This document shows, in pieces, positions 46,101-56,322 of a DNA stretch of 64,000 bases. Origin of the DNA: Adiantum capillus-veneris (lineage: Eukaryota; Streptophyta; Polypodiopsida; Polypodiales; Pteridaceae). Under the pieces are notes generated by a model. The model saw only the letters and a program-made list of their open reading frames with translations, did no database searches and was not told the origin of the DNA. Both the position numbers and the translations under genes were made by a program. Location of the stretch: assembly GCA_014529385.2 (NCBI GenBank), contig CM043956.1, forward strand, positions 92,712,221-92,776,220. Direction: 5' to 3'. Numbering within the stretch: position 1 is the stretch's first letter; each line of letters starts with the position of its first letter.

Positions 46101-48099
46101 AGCCCTTGGCCAAAGTGATGGCCTCAAATGGGAGAGCCAAAACCATAAGTGCCTTGCACAGATGTACTGGTAGGGAGTGATATTCCCTACTTTGCCAGTT
46201 CCCCAAACTTGTGTGCCACTGCCCGTGATGCCAAGTCATTGGGCAGTATCTTGGCACAAGGGAGAAGCCTTGCTTCATGTAAAATTGTCAAAGAACTTTG
46301 CTTTGCACAAAAGCATTAGTTTCTAATGTAAATGTATAAACATGGAAAAATAAACAATACTGAACATGGTCTAACCTGGTCATCCTGCTGTAACCAGTTG
46401 TCTGGAGGTGTCGGAAGAAAAGCTCGCTCAAATGTAGATCATAACCATCTCTGTTGCGCGAGAGAAAGTTGGCCTGAAATATCCTACAAGCATATGGAGA
46501 AATTCCCCAAAGGCATGTGCTCATAGCATACCCCAAACGGGAAAATATCAATGCAAGAGTCGTAAATTGAAGCCTTGCTTCACATAAATATGTTTGTGCT
46601 GAGAGCCAACGGATGTGGCGGCAGATATCGTGACAAAAAGAATCGACCATGTCGAGCAATTTCAATTGAAATTAACCAGTACTGTGTGGTAAGCATCCTC
46701 CATCAGCGTGTAGAAACCGTGACAAGGAGTCGTCCATGCTGAGCAACTTACTTCCTTCAACAAGTCCAATAAGAGGCCTTGCAAAAATTGGCCCTTTCCA
46801 TCAATGTATGCAACAAAATTTGAGTGCTTATGTGAACTGTCAGAAGCCATGCCTGTGCTTGGAGTGGAGAAAGTGCATCACCTTTGATGCATGTTAGAGA
46901 TTTGCAATAGAGGTGATACATGCTCCATCTAGGTCAAATGCTTCATAAGCAATTGACAGCCCTACTGTTATTACATCAATTCATGGTCAACAATCAAAAG
47001 ATGTATGCTAAGTGCCTCATGCCAGTCTCATACATTACGGCCAAAATTGTGTAACCAGTTATGCAGATGACAATAAAGTACAAGCATCCTAATGCACAGA
47101 CAAAGCCTACCTGAAAGGATTTGCTGCTACATGGATTATCTATTGAAAATCCTTAATGACGGAATACATCTAATCGTGCCTAGCTATGCTTATGCTAACC
47201 ATAGCAGCACCTTGTGTGTGGTACAAGCCTTGCTTGTGGATGCACTTACACGGCTAGTGCATACGAGAGTTTAACGGCATGACTCAAAAAATTTGGCAAA
47301 CAAAAACCTAAACTATGCATACCTTACCTTTGAAGGTCAAACACGAATTGTAGTCATGTCATTCAAAAGCTACATCAGTTGTTGTTGCCCTTATTCATTG
47401 CCTTTATGACTGCTTACTTGCTTTGGATTTTTTGCAATTGCTACTTGCCTCGGACATTCAGCAAATGCAATTTCTGCTCCTTGCTATCGAGCTTTAAGTG
47501 TTTTAGGCCTTGCTTTGCATTCAATCATCTTGCCCAATAGCAATGTTGGAAGAAGATGATCTGCCAATTATTTGCCCAAAGTCGATTTTCCAAAGCTCTG
47601 CAATTTCCTTGAATTTGTGGTTGTCGGATGTGTCAAGATGCACGACCTTGCCGTACTGTGTAGGTAGAGGTTGTAATTGGAATGGGGTGTATGCCGGGGT
47701 GGGCATGCACCCTATCATAAGTAAATTGCCCAAGGCCAAAGTCCTTAGGGCATTTTAATGTGAAACTGTCGTGAAGCTAGGCGATGGAGTTTGCTGCAGA
47801 GCCGTCGCGAGAGAGAAAGGAAGGTCGGGCTCAATGCGTTGCTCGGATGTGCCCACCACAGGGTCGGGTTCTCTCCAGCTCCGCCTCACGCTCCCATGAA
47901 GCCTCCCCACGAGCAGATTGGAGGCGGTCGACGAGCCACCTCCTCTTGCCTCAAGAGGCCTTGCACACGCCGCGGCCAACCATCGTCTTCCCCCCACCTG
48001 TCTAGGGGTCACTTCCACGGCTCCCTGTTCATGCACATGCAAAAGCATGAGAGGACCACGCCTGTCTTTCCCAAAAAAGTACTTGTCTCTTGACAGCAG
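43121..48099 (-). other. Interior of element X
   Basis: About 5 kb without a recognisable retroelement protein on either strand. The heptamer GCCTTGC is over-represented on the plus strand (about ten copies, e.g. 44176, 44265, 46153, 46573, 47228). The right end (47780-48060) is GC-richer, with a 97-codon minus frame of unclear status. Confidence 0.6.
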
Positions 48100-48225
48100 T
48101 GTAAGACATAGGGAACTGGAACATGCTCATCACCACCCAGCCATGCCCTATATAGACCCTTGGCCTGCTAAATATAGGGACCCCCCTGACCCTTGGCCGT
48201 GCCTGGTCCTACCCTTGGCATGACA
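48100..48225 (-). repeat. 5' LTR of element X
   Basis: 126 bp, matching the left LTR except for a 16-bp deletion near ccccctgaccc and a few substitutions. Confidence 0.85.
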
Positions 48226-48230
48226 CAATT

Positions 48231-48725
48231 GGGAAAAACCTAGAAAAGATGGGGTTGAAAATCCCATCACATGACAAATCCTCAGATAACAACCTGGGTA
48301 AGACTCAATCCGAGAGACCAAATTTAAAGCCTGTACCGGTGAATAAGGTGGGTGACTATTGTGAAGGCAAAGATGGGAGCACTACCTTACCACTAGAGTA
48401 CAAGGGGCTAAAGATAATAACCGTACTTGATAGTGGGGCTGGAATAGCCATTGCTACAAAAGGGATCTAGGAGAAGTGGGGAAGACCAGCTCTCACAAAA
48501 CCACGCATGAAGTTGCAATTAGCTGACGGATATGTAGAGAGACCCTTAGGGATTTTGAAACAAATTATTGTATCCACTTGCGGAATAGAATACGAGCACA
48601 CTTTTGTTGTAGATGACTTTGGAAAAGGCAATAACTTTGAGGTTATTTTGGGATGACCATTCATGCATGAACTCAAAATAGTTCAAGATTGGAGCTATGA
48701 CAATCTCTACTTGAGGCATAAGGAT
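48231..48725 (+). pseudogene. Element H retropepsin domain
   Basis: From NLEKMGLKIPSHDK the frame leads to an aspartic-protease core: KIITVLDSGAGIAIATKGI, LQLADGYVERPLGILKQI, TFVVDDFGKGNNFEVILG and the final PFMHELKIVQDW. The D-S-G-A catalytic triplet is intact. A TAG at 48468-48470 and a TGA at 48654-48656 interrupt the frame. The copia element enters 15 codons after the end of the domain, within …YLRHKD. Retropepsins cleave gag/pol polyproteins. Confidence 0.75.
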
Positions 48726-48949
48726 TGTTGGAATAAGGGTTGCAGAGAAACGCACACAGCTTGGAGAAGACGAAGGAAGCTCAAGGCACACAGTAGAGAG
48801 TGTGTTACTTAGTGTGCAATGGAAATATAGATAGCCCTAGAGTGATGGGCATATGTACAATGCTCGGGGGGGAAAACCTCCTAAAGAGGGAAAAAATGCC
48901 CCGGCGGTCCTAGTTTCACACACATCACTACCACATGTATATGGTAACA
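48726..48949 (-). repeat. 3' LTR of the copia element
   Basis: 224 bp. The polypurine tract (minus CCAGGGGGGGATT) lies on its inner side at 48950-48962. Confidence 0.92.
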
Positions 48950-49024
48950 AATCCCCCCTGGAGTGATGCGGTGAACGAGAGCTGGCACATGAGTAAAGGG
49001 AAGTGCCATGCCCTGAGGACATGA

Positions 49025-50023
49025 TCAGTCCACAAAGGGGAGTAACCCCAAATCTTTGCAGAAAGCTTCAAGCTTCTCACGAGACAATGCCTTTGTGAAA
49101 AGATCTGCAAGGTTGTCCCGTGTTGGTACATAAGCCAAGCTAATCTCTCCTGTTGAGAACCTCTCACTGACATAGTGGTAATGCACCTCAATGTGCTTTG
49201 TGCGAGCATGAAAAACTGGGTTCCTCACAACTGCCAATGCGCTCTGACTGTCATTGTAGATAATGTTGGCAGTGTCCTATCCAACACCCAAATCAGCCAT
49301 AAGGCGTCTAAGCCATACACACTCAACCGTAGGTGTGAAGACTACCCTGTACTCAGTCTCACAACTTGAAGTGGCCATAGTAGGTTGCTTCGTGCTCAAC
49401 CATGATATACATGAACTACCAAGCATGAAACAAAAACCACTTGTGGACACTCGTGTGTCAAAACAACCAGCCCAATCTGAGTCCGAAAAAGCATGTAAGT
49501 CTGGCGGCAATGATCCCCCCTTGGGATAAAACAAGCCAAGATGTAAACTGCCACTAAGGTAGCGGAAAATCCTCTTGACATCCTTTCAATGCTTAGACCC
49601 TGGGCTATGCATAAATATGCTGACCTGTGAGACTGAAAACTGAATATCTAGCCTCGTGTTGCATACATAAATGAGGCAGCCAACAGCAGTTTGGTAAAGA
49701 GTGACATCAGCAGGATCGCCAGCATCATGCAGACTCAACTTCAAACCTGTTTCCATTGGAGTGGCAATAGGTTTGCAATCCTCAAGTCCAAATTTACATA
49801 GCAATGTTTCTATGTAACTTTTCTGACAAGGCAATACCAACATCACATTGCTTAAACTGTATACCCAAGTAATGACGCAACAGCCCCAAATCTTCATCTT
49901 GAAAGTAGCATTCAAATCATACTTAAATTCAGCAATATGTCTCTCATTTGGTCTAGTGATTCGCAAATCATCGACATAAAGAACCACAATGAGAAGTACA
50001 TCATCCTCATGCTTTACATACAA
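49025..50023 (-). pseudogene. Copia reverse transcriptase C-terminal part and RNase H
   Basis: The frame opens with the catalytic box VVLYVDDLRIT. It then has the connection region (ETLLCKFGLEDCKPIATPM, LYQTAVGCLIYVCNTRLDI) and RNase H (AFSDSDWAGCFDTRVSTSGF, SSCETEYR, DSQSALAVVRNPVFHARTKH, HYHYVSERF). The last block ends LADLFTKAL…FCKDLGLLPFVD at 49025, just before the polypurine tract. In-frame stops lie near 49586 and 49277. It is in the same phase as the upstream RT part, separated by a TAA near 50030. Confidence 0.9.
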
Positions 50024-50029
50024 TGTGCT

Positions 50030-51256
50030 TTATGTTGGACTGTTACAAAAGCCTCGTTTCACCAAATGAGTGTCAGCTTTCTCATACCAAGCACGAGGAG
50101 ATTGCTTCAACCCATACAAAGCCTTCTTACATCTGCACACTTTGTCCTCTTGTCCTTTTATGACAAAACCGCGAGGCTGCGTTACATAAACTTCCTCAAA
50201 TATGTCACCATTCAAGAAAGCAGTAACAATGTCTAATTGATGTACATCCCAACCAAAATGAGCTGCCAATGCACATAGAAAATGCACAGTAGTCATACGA
50301 CAAGTGGGAGCAAAAGTCTCTTCATAATCAATGCCTTTCTGATGTGCATAACCCTTTGCAACAAGTCGAGCCTTATGGCAATCAATCTCACCATCCAGCT
50401 TGCGTTTTAACTTGTAAACCCACTTTGTACCAATGGCCTTTTTGCTAGGAGGCAAATCACATAAACTCCATGTGTCATTTTCTATAAGTGCATCATATTC
50501 TGATTGCATGGTAGCCATCCAATTTTCTGAATTCTGTGCTTCATCAAAAGACAGAGGCTCCTCAACATCATGTAAGCTAGACACAACCAAAGTATAACAA
50601 TCTGATGCATAAGATGCATGGCGAGAGCCTGAACGAGTACGACTAGACAAAGGTGCATCCAATTTACTGTCACGCAAAGTGTGCACCAGCCATTTTGGCA
50701 TACCTCTAGCCTGCTCATTTTCAGCCCTTTCCTCATCAAGTACATCATGTACATCTGCATCAATAATAGGCTGATCTAAAACATTTTCAGAAACCCCCAT
50801 AGGCTGTACATTTGCCTCATTGGAAATTACATTCGTATTTCCACCACTGAAAAGAGGCAACAAAGTGTCATAAATGTCATGTGAGCTTACATTACTGTAT
50901 CTAGTACATGACAGCAAGGGCTGAACAGAATCTTCCACAAACACTACATCCCGAGAAACCAGAATACATTTTGTTTGCGGATGATACAACCTGTAACCTT
51001 TGCTCTCAGCACTATAACCAACAAAAATACATTTCACAGCCTTATCATCCAATTTTTTGCGTTGCACTTGTGGCACCAAAGCATATGCCAAACAGCCAAA
51101 AACACTCATGTGCTCAATAGAAGGCTTTCTATCATGCCATGCTTCATATGGAGTAATAGACTGCAAAGCTTTCGTAGGACACCTGTTAAGTACATAAGTG
51201 GCACACATAATGGCCTCAAGCCAAAAAGAATGCGGCAAAGCTTGACTTTTGACCAT
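50030..51256 (-). pseudogene. Copia integrase C-terminal part and reverse transcriptase N-terminal part
   Basis: The integrase end has HSFWLEAIMCATYVLNRCPT and KPSIEHMSVFGCLAYALVP. A linker follows, then the RT with ENWMATMQSEYDALIENDTW, KARLVAKGYAHQKGIDYEET, FAPTCRMTTVHFLCALAAHF, DVHQLDIVTAFLNGDI and ALYGLKQSPRAWYEK. All are standard Ty1/copia blocks in the right order. TGA at the upstream edge (near 51257) and TAA at the downstream edge are in phase with the neighbouring pieces. Confidence 0.9.
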
Positions 51257-51342
51257 ACATCATGTCATTTCCGTCAATGATCTGTTTTTCCTCTCAGCAA
51301 CACCATTTTGTTGAGGCGTATAAGGCGCTGTACATTGGTGTT

Positions 51343-52842
51343 TTATCCCACGACTAGCCAAAAATGCATTAAATTCATGAGACATATACTCCCCCCTCTA
51401 TCGGAATGGAGGGTGCCCATAGTACATTTCGAGACATTTTCAGCCATAGCCAGAAATTGTTTGAAGCACATAAAAGCTTCGGACTTCGCTTTAAGCGAAA
51501 ATACCCATGCATGCCTGGAGTAATCATCAATGAAAGTCACGAAGTACAGGTAATTGCCCAAGGACGGAGTTTGCATGGGCCCACAAACATCACTATGCAC
51601 AAGCTGCAACCTGCATGTGGCCCGAACTGAACCATCCTTTGGAAATTTAGAACGTTGCATCTTACCCAAAATACAGCCTTCACAAACATGTTTGACAGGT
51701 GCTTGAAGAGGCGGCAAAGAAGCAACCATATCAGATTTTTGCAAACGCAACAAACTGGCAAAATTCAGATGACCAAAACGTGCATGCCAAAGTTTTGCAT
51801 CTGAAATAGCCCTTGAATCTGCAACAGCATTTGCAAAATTTTTTCCACACTTGTCATACAAAGTGAGCTTATATAGCCCACGGCACAAAAGCCCAGATGC
51901 AACAATTTCATCACCAAAACTGAGATCATGAACTGTACATCTGTCATCCACAAATTTGACTACAAGCCCAAGTCTAGCAAGTGCGGATACAGACAAGAGA
52001 TTCTTCTTGATCCCAGGTACATAAAGTGCATCAACAAGTGTGCCAGCAGAAGCATTAGGAACAGAATTTTTGCCACTCGCAGCAGAACCATAAGAAGTGG
52101 CTGCATTGCTATTACCACCCTTTCTTTGAGAAGCAATAAAATCCTGCTCAACTGCACGATGTCTAGTCCTTTTTTTTTTGGAAAGTGACTCTTGCAATAG
52201 CAATGTGCATAATGCATCAAACTTGACAACTTCTGGATTTCCTTGGGTCATAAGTCTCCAAGTACTAGCAAAAGTCTGGTAAGAATCTGGTAAGGCATCA
52301 AGAACAGTTTGTACAAGGGAACTGCCTGAAATAACTTCACCTACAGAAATAAGTTGCTCATTGATATCCTTGATACTAGCAAGGAAAGTGTCCATATCAT
52401 CTTCCTCATGCATAATCTTTGACTCCAGCTCTTTACGCACCAAAGCAATTTTAGCCTCATTGCGGCTTGCATAAAGACCTGCTAGAATATCCCAAGCCTG
52501 TTTTGCAGGTTTGGCTGAACGGATGTGAGGAACAATGGTGCGCTTCACAGACAACGCAATCAATGCATGAGCCTGCGCATCCTTAACATCCCAATGAGCT
52601 TGTTCTGCCGTAGGCAAAACAACTCTAACAGCTGCAATCCTTGCAGTAAGACCTGCAACATCCTCAACATCGCCTACATCCTCAGAACCAGGACGTACAT
52701 CAATGCCCTGCACAATATTCTAGACACCCTTTGACACAAGAACGTGTTGCATCATATAAGCCCACATAGGGTAATTGTCCCCATCCAACCTGTTCTCAGC
52801 AGCAAACATCTTGAACACATCTGTGTTGCTGTTGTCAGCCAT
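51343..52842 (-). pseudogene. Copia gag fused to pre-integrase/integrase, middle deleted
   Basis: Gag starts at 52842 (MADNSNTDVFKMFAAENRL, then LDGDNYPMWAYMM). A TAG at 52720 interrupts it. The frame then runs 456 codons. The gag core (WDVKDAQAHALIALSV, AWDILAGLYASRNEAKIALV, ELESKIMHEEDDMDTFLASI) passes after a linker (SQRKGGNSNAATSYGSAASG) straight into DALYVPGIKKNLLSVSAL. Next come the GAG pre-integrase zinc region (LWHARFGHLNFASL, CEGCILGKMQRSKF) and the integrase core (LVHSDVCGPMQTPSLGNY, FVTFIDDYSRHAWVF, HSDRGG). The CCHC knuckle and the protease D-S-G-A motif, which should stand between, are absent without loss of frame. A frameshift near 51390 follows. Confidence 0.88.
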
Positions 52843-53189
52843 GGTAAATGATGCACCTGATGTGAAAACTACCCGAAAATAGGAGAAACAGAGCGGGAAC
52901 AACACGTGCTATATAGCACAAACCGTAGAAGACTGTAAGGCACCTGTTATGCAGAAAATGGCGTTGACAAAAATTTTGCACAAAATGACAAAATAGCATG
53001 TGCAGTACTGCTTGTAGTGGAAACGGAGGCCGAAATGAGCCCGAATCAGAAATCTGAGTAGACTTAGCTCTACGAGTTATCCCAAAACATTTGTCGACCT
53101 ACGAACGCTCGCCAAAGCTCACTGAAATCGGAGAAAGTGAGCAGGCGTGTACTGGAGCAGTTGGCGACCAATCCCGGGAGGATGCAACC

Positions 53190-53204
53190 TGGTCTGATAC
53201 CAAT
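53190..53204 (-). other. Primer-binding site of the copia element
   Basis: Minus strand TTGGTATCAGACC directly after the LTR end, a tRNA-iMet type site with one change from TGGTATCAGAGC. Confidence 0.85.
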
Positions 53205-53428
53205 TGTTGGAATTAGGGTTGAGAAACACACACAGCTTGTAGAAGACGAAGGAAGCTCAAGGCACACAGTAGAGAGTGTGTTACTTAGTGTGCAATGGAA
53301 AGATAGAAATCCCTAGAGTGATGGGCGTATGTACAATGCTCGCGGGAAAAAACCTCCTAAAGAGGGAAAAAATGCCTCGGCGGTCCTAGTGTGTTCACAC
53401 ACATCACTACCACATGTATATGGTAACA
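53205..53428 (-). repeat. 5' LTR of the copia element
   Basis: 224 bp, partner of 48726-48949, with the second TSD copy AGGAT right after it. Confidence 0.92.
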
Positions 53429-54247
53429 AGGATGTCATAGCCAAGGTCAACACCAAGGACCATAGATGTAAACCAAACTCCGATAGAAGAATTTTCTGTC
53501 ACTACGGACGATGGAACACACGTACCTGCTTGGTTAGTGAAAGATACGTATGTTTGGATGCACGGAGCATCTGAATGCAAAAGTCTTAGAAAGGAAGATT
53601 TCATCCTAGAATGTTCGGTAGAAGATGAATCTTACATGAAAGATCCATTTCTAGACAATTTATTTGAACCCTGTGAATGGGATCAAATAATACTGGTGAC
53701 TCTCGACGTCTGTGTAAGTGAGGTGACCAATACTCAGTTTTGTGACAAAAATGGTTACGACATCCAAACCTTTCTAATGGTATCTGTAGTCCATGAAACC
53801 AAAAATAAAATTGAAATAACTGAGATTGGACAAACAAGCAATTGCAAACAAATAGTGGACAAACCTTCCTTACAGGATCTTCCACATGATGATGAGAACA
53901 AACACCATGATTTGAGGAGTGATGATTTAGGAAACGATGCTGAAGTCGAACTTTCAAATTTTTGTAACATAACTCTCTTATTTGCGATAAAGGTGTTGAA
54001 GGGAGCTAATGAGATTTGTGAGTATGACAACAGACAAAGTGAGACAGATAGATACATCATAGACCATGATGCCAAATTGCAAATGAATGAAGTGGAGCAA
54101 CCACAAGAATATGTCATCATTGACATACCTGAAGAATCGACCAAGATTGTTTCTAAGAAGCTGACTCTAGAAAAGAAGCAAATGAATGCAGATGAAGGAG
54201 CAAATTTTCCATGTTCAACATCAAATGTTCAACAAATGCAAGATTAA
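53429..54247 (+). pseudogene. Element H: unknown protein region after the protease
   Basis: Directly after the TSD the frame DVIAKVNTKD continues the H protease frame from 48725, and a shift near 53460 moves it into the 236-codon frame ending at 54247. The N-terminal part has FSVTTDDGTHVPAWLVKDTY and VWMHGASECKSLRKEDFILE. The rest is acidic (EDESYMKDPFLDNLFEPCEW, DDENKHHDLRSDDLGNDAEV) with no domain I recognise. It stands where RT would be expected in a normal Athila/Tat polyprotein. It may be part of an unusual gag or an accessory product. Confidence 0.5.
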
Positions 54248-54300
54248 GAGAAGAACAAGGATAACAAAGAAGATCGATTGTCGCTTACAAAGATTAAATT

Positions 54301-54879
54301 TTGAATATGTGGAGAAATAGAACTCAAAATCACATGTTCAGCTGTGATAAATCAACATGCAACAAAGAATCTAATGTTTTATGGCACATGGATATGATGG
54401 GAAATCCATCAATCACTCAGCTAGAGAAGACTATGTACACAAGTTCTAAAACGGCAATACCTAGCTTTGGAGTGGCAGAAGCCGTACTCAAGTTGAGTAT
54501 TGGGGAGTTTAAGGATACATTCTACATAGTCAACTCCCATCACATCAAAGAAAGTCTGATCTTGACAAAAAACTGGAGAGACATCTTTTTTCAACCACTA
54601 GGAAAAGCTTCAACAAAAACACCAGCACAAGCCCTAGGATCACCTCAAGAATATGAAAAAAAGGAGCAACCAAACATTGAGGAAAAAGATAAAGCTAAGG
54701 TAAACACTAAAGTAGATCGACCTCGCAAGACGACTTTACCTTCAGCGAGCCTCCATCAAACTTTCAACATAACCTCTACATCAAGAGCCACACCATCAAT
54801 AATGCAATTTAGACCCAAGGAAAAAGTATACCAACCAAAGTTTCCATCACAAAGAAAACTCCAAAAGAAGCTGAAGTAA
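54301..54879 (+). CDS. Element H: second retropepsin-like half-domain with basic tail
   Basis: The 192-codon frame contains FGVAEAVLKLSIGEFKDTFY, then IVNSHHIKESLILTKNWRDI. This fits the second half of a retropepsin (…L.IGEF.DTFYIVN…LILG-W…), but no D-S/T-G catalytic loop is visible in front. The C-terminal third is Lys/Pro-rich (EKKEQPNIEEKDKAKVNTKV, RPRKTTLPSASLHQT). The ATG at 54301 (or ATG 54307) is preceded by a stop at 54301 in the upstream frame, so the relation to the 53429-54247 product is unclear. It ends 115 bp before the 3' LTR remnant. Confidence 0.42.
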   Translation: MNMWRNRTQNHMFSCDKSTCNKESNVLWHMDMMGNPSITQLEKTMYTSSKTAIPSFGVAEAVLKLSIGEFKDTFYIVNSHHIKESLILTKNWRDIFFQPLGKASTKTPAQALGSPQEYEKKEQPNIEEKDKAKVNTKVDRPRKTTLPSASLHQTFNITSTSRATPSIMQFRPKEKVYQPKFPSQRKLQKKLK

Positions 54880-54994
54880 GTCAACCAAGTGTTGGTATCC
54901 AAAGAGCACATCAAAGTCAAAGACCCAGTTTGGATACACCAACCACAAGTTCAACTTCAACAACCAAAGGTTATCGGGTTTGTTGCATCAAAAG

Positions 54995-55508
54995 TGTAAG
55001 CATTGTCAGTTTTGTTGAGGTTCACGACTACGCATTAGTGAGCCTAATCTTCATATTTGTGTGCTTAAATCACTATCTTTTGACGTTTTGACCATAGGAG
55101 AGTGCTCCTAAACCATAGGGCGACCTTTCAGGATTGTTATGTTGCAATTTTCAGGACCTTTTTCATGATGGATTGTGATTTTGGTACCTTGTTTGATTGG
55201 AACTTTGTAGGATAGTGCCTCTAGGTGTCTTAGACCTCCTCCTAAAGTTTCGTTGCATTTCGACTCCGTTCAAGTGCCGAAATGGCATGATGATCGAGAG
55301 CGGTGAGAGAAGGACATAGGCAAATTTTTTATCATTGAGTAATCAATTTGCTTATTGAGTTGTTGCATTTTCTTGTTAGGTTCACTTCTTGAGGACTACC
55401 AATCTCAAAGAGTCTCCGTGCCCCATTCGAGTCGCTTCCCTGAGTATTGACATTATGTTAGTGCTAGATAGCTATGTTGCAGAAGTCCGTTGTGGAGACC
55501 CAATAACA
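54995..55508 (+). repeat. 3' LTR of element H, 5'-truncated
   Basis: From TGTAAGCATTGTCAG to CCCAATAACA it matches 39681-40159 with a 27-bp extra segment and substitutions. The first ~395 bp of the LTR and any polypurine tract are missing. The TSD ATCAC follows at 55509-55513. Confidence 0.82.
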
Positions 55509-56129
55509 ATCACCCAAGAGCACACCACCATAAAGACACCATGCATGACATGAGGTGAGATTAAGGTAGCACAACAACACCATGGATGCATGACCACCCA
55601 CCACATGCACTCACACAAAAGCTACACTATGGTTGTAGGCAAGTATTGGAAGGCACCATGAGTACTCTAGGGCAGTGAGCAATAACTCCAATCTTTTCTG
55701 GGGCACTCCTAGCACTAGTCATCACTCACAATGCTGCCGGTGTTCCCATTGTCATGGTGATTCTTATACCAATCTTTCCGATAATCCACTAACCTGCTAA
55801 CTCTGGAGATTGACATGCACCGTGTTTCCACAAGTGAAGTATGCTTGTATTTGATTTTTTTTTGTTGACTTCAAATCCATAATGCATAAGATTCTTCACC
55901 CTTTCACTATTGACTCTTATTCTTCACATGTAATGATGGTCAAGTAGAATCAGCATTCGTCAATGAAATTTTATTTTTGTAGGGTTTGTTCCTATCTCTC
56001 TTTATTTCCAAGATCCAAATGTGTCAAAAACATAGCTATGTACATCTGCAAAGCCTTGGAGTCTTGTGGTCAAGTGCATAATAAGAGAGAGATGGACCAA
56101 AAAATTTAAAAAGTGGCCCTCACTAGCAT

Positions 56130-56322
56130 GAAGTGGCTATGGTGAGTACTTGCAATGTCACCTTGGCATATTTGAAAGTCCTAGGCCTCTCAACACACCT
56201 ATCCCTCTCCAGCCACATAGCTCATTGACATAGCCGCTCCTAACAAAACCTGTCAAAGTGGGAATTTGAACTCAACCACTGTCAAAGTGGGAGTAAAAGC
56301 TCAACCACTAAACCATCAAAGA
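56130..56322 (-). mobile_element. Possible tRNA-derived SINE
   Basis: On the minus strand a tRNA-like head has an A-box-like TGGTTTAGTGGTTGAGC (plus 56299-56316). About 40-55 nt downstream is a B-box-like GAGTTCAAATTCC (plus 56261-56273). Plant Au-type SINEs have this layout. The 3' end, poly-A/T tail and TSD could not be fixed, and the segment tcccactttgacag-ggttgag is duplicated within it, so a coincidental duplication is possible. Confidence 0.35.

Larger units (their letters stand above)
42979..48225 (-). mobile_element. Element X: LTR element with very short LTRs and no visible pol
   Basis: Terminal repeats 42979-43120 (142 bp) and 48100-48225 (126 bp) begin TGTAAGACATAGG and end TTGGCATGACA. 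The TSD CAATT flanks both sides (42974-42978 and 48226-48230). A purine tract on the minus strand (CCAAGGGGGGAGTAA) abuts the left LTR, so it reads right to left. The interior (43121-48099) shows no gag, protease, RT or integrase motif that I can recognise. The region next to the right LTR (minus CTGCTGTCAAGAGACAAG) is not the usual tRNA-iMet site. It is most likely non-autonomous or very decayed. Confidence 0.78.
48726..53428 (-). mobile_element. Ty1/copia retrotransposon lacking zinc knuckle and protease
   Basis: Two 224-bp LTRs (TGTTGGAAT…GGTAACA) with TSD AGGAT (48721-48725 and 53429-53433) enclose a minus-strand gag-integrase-RT-RNase H interior, the Ty1/copia order. The primer site and polypurine tract are present. 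The coding frame keeps one phase for long stretches, with a handful of stops and one frameshift. The LTRs differ at about a dozen sites including small indels. The segment that should encode the CCHC knuckle and protease is missing in frame, so this copy would have needed helper protein. Confidence 0.93.
39286..55508 (+). mobile_element. Element H: large Athila/Tat-like LTR element with nested insertions
   Basis: The 5' LTR (TGTTAGCGG…CCGCTAACA) is followed by the primer site TTGGCTCCGTTGCCAAGGA. That closely resembles the TTGGCGCCGTTGCC-type site of plant Athila/Tat elements. The 3' LTR remnant ends at 55508. The flanks ATCAC (39281-39285 and 55509-55513) form a 5-bp TSD, supporting both outer edges. 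The interior carries a repeat-rich leader, gag-like and retropepsin-like frames, but no RT, RNase H or integrase. Element X and a copia element interrupt the coding part. Without them H is about 6.3 kb, so it is either a non-autonomous derivative or an element that lost pol. Confidence 0.78.

Noticed and set aside
47755-48048. 97-aa minus-strand ORF in a GC-richer patch of element X
   Set aside because: It has an Arg/Gly/Ala-rich composition and no domain, and overlapping frames on the plus strand are equally open.
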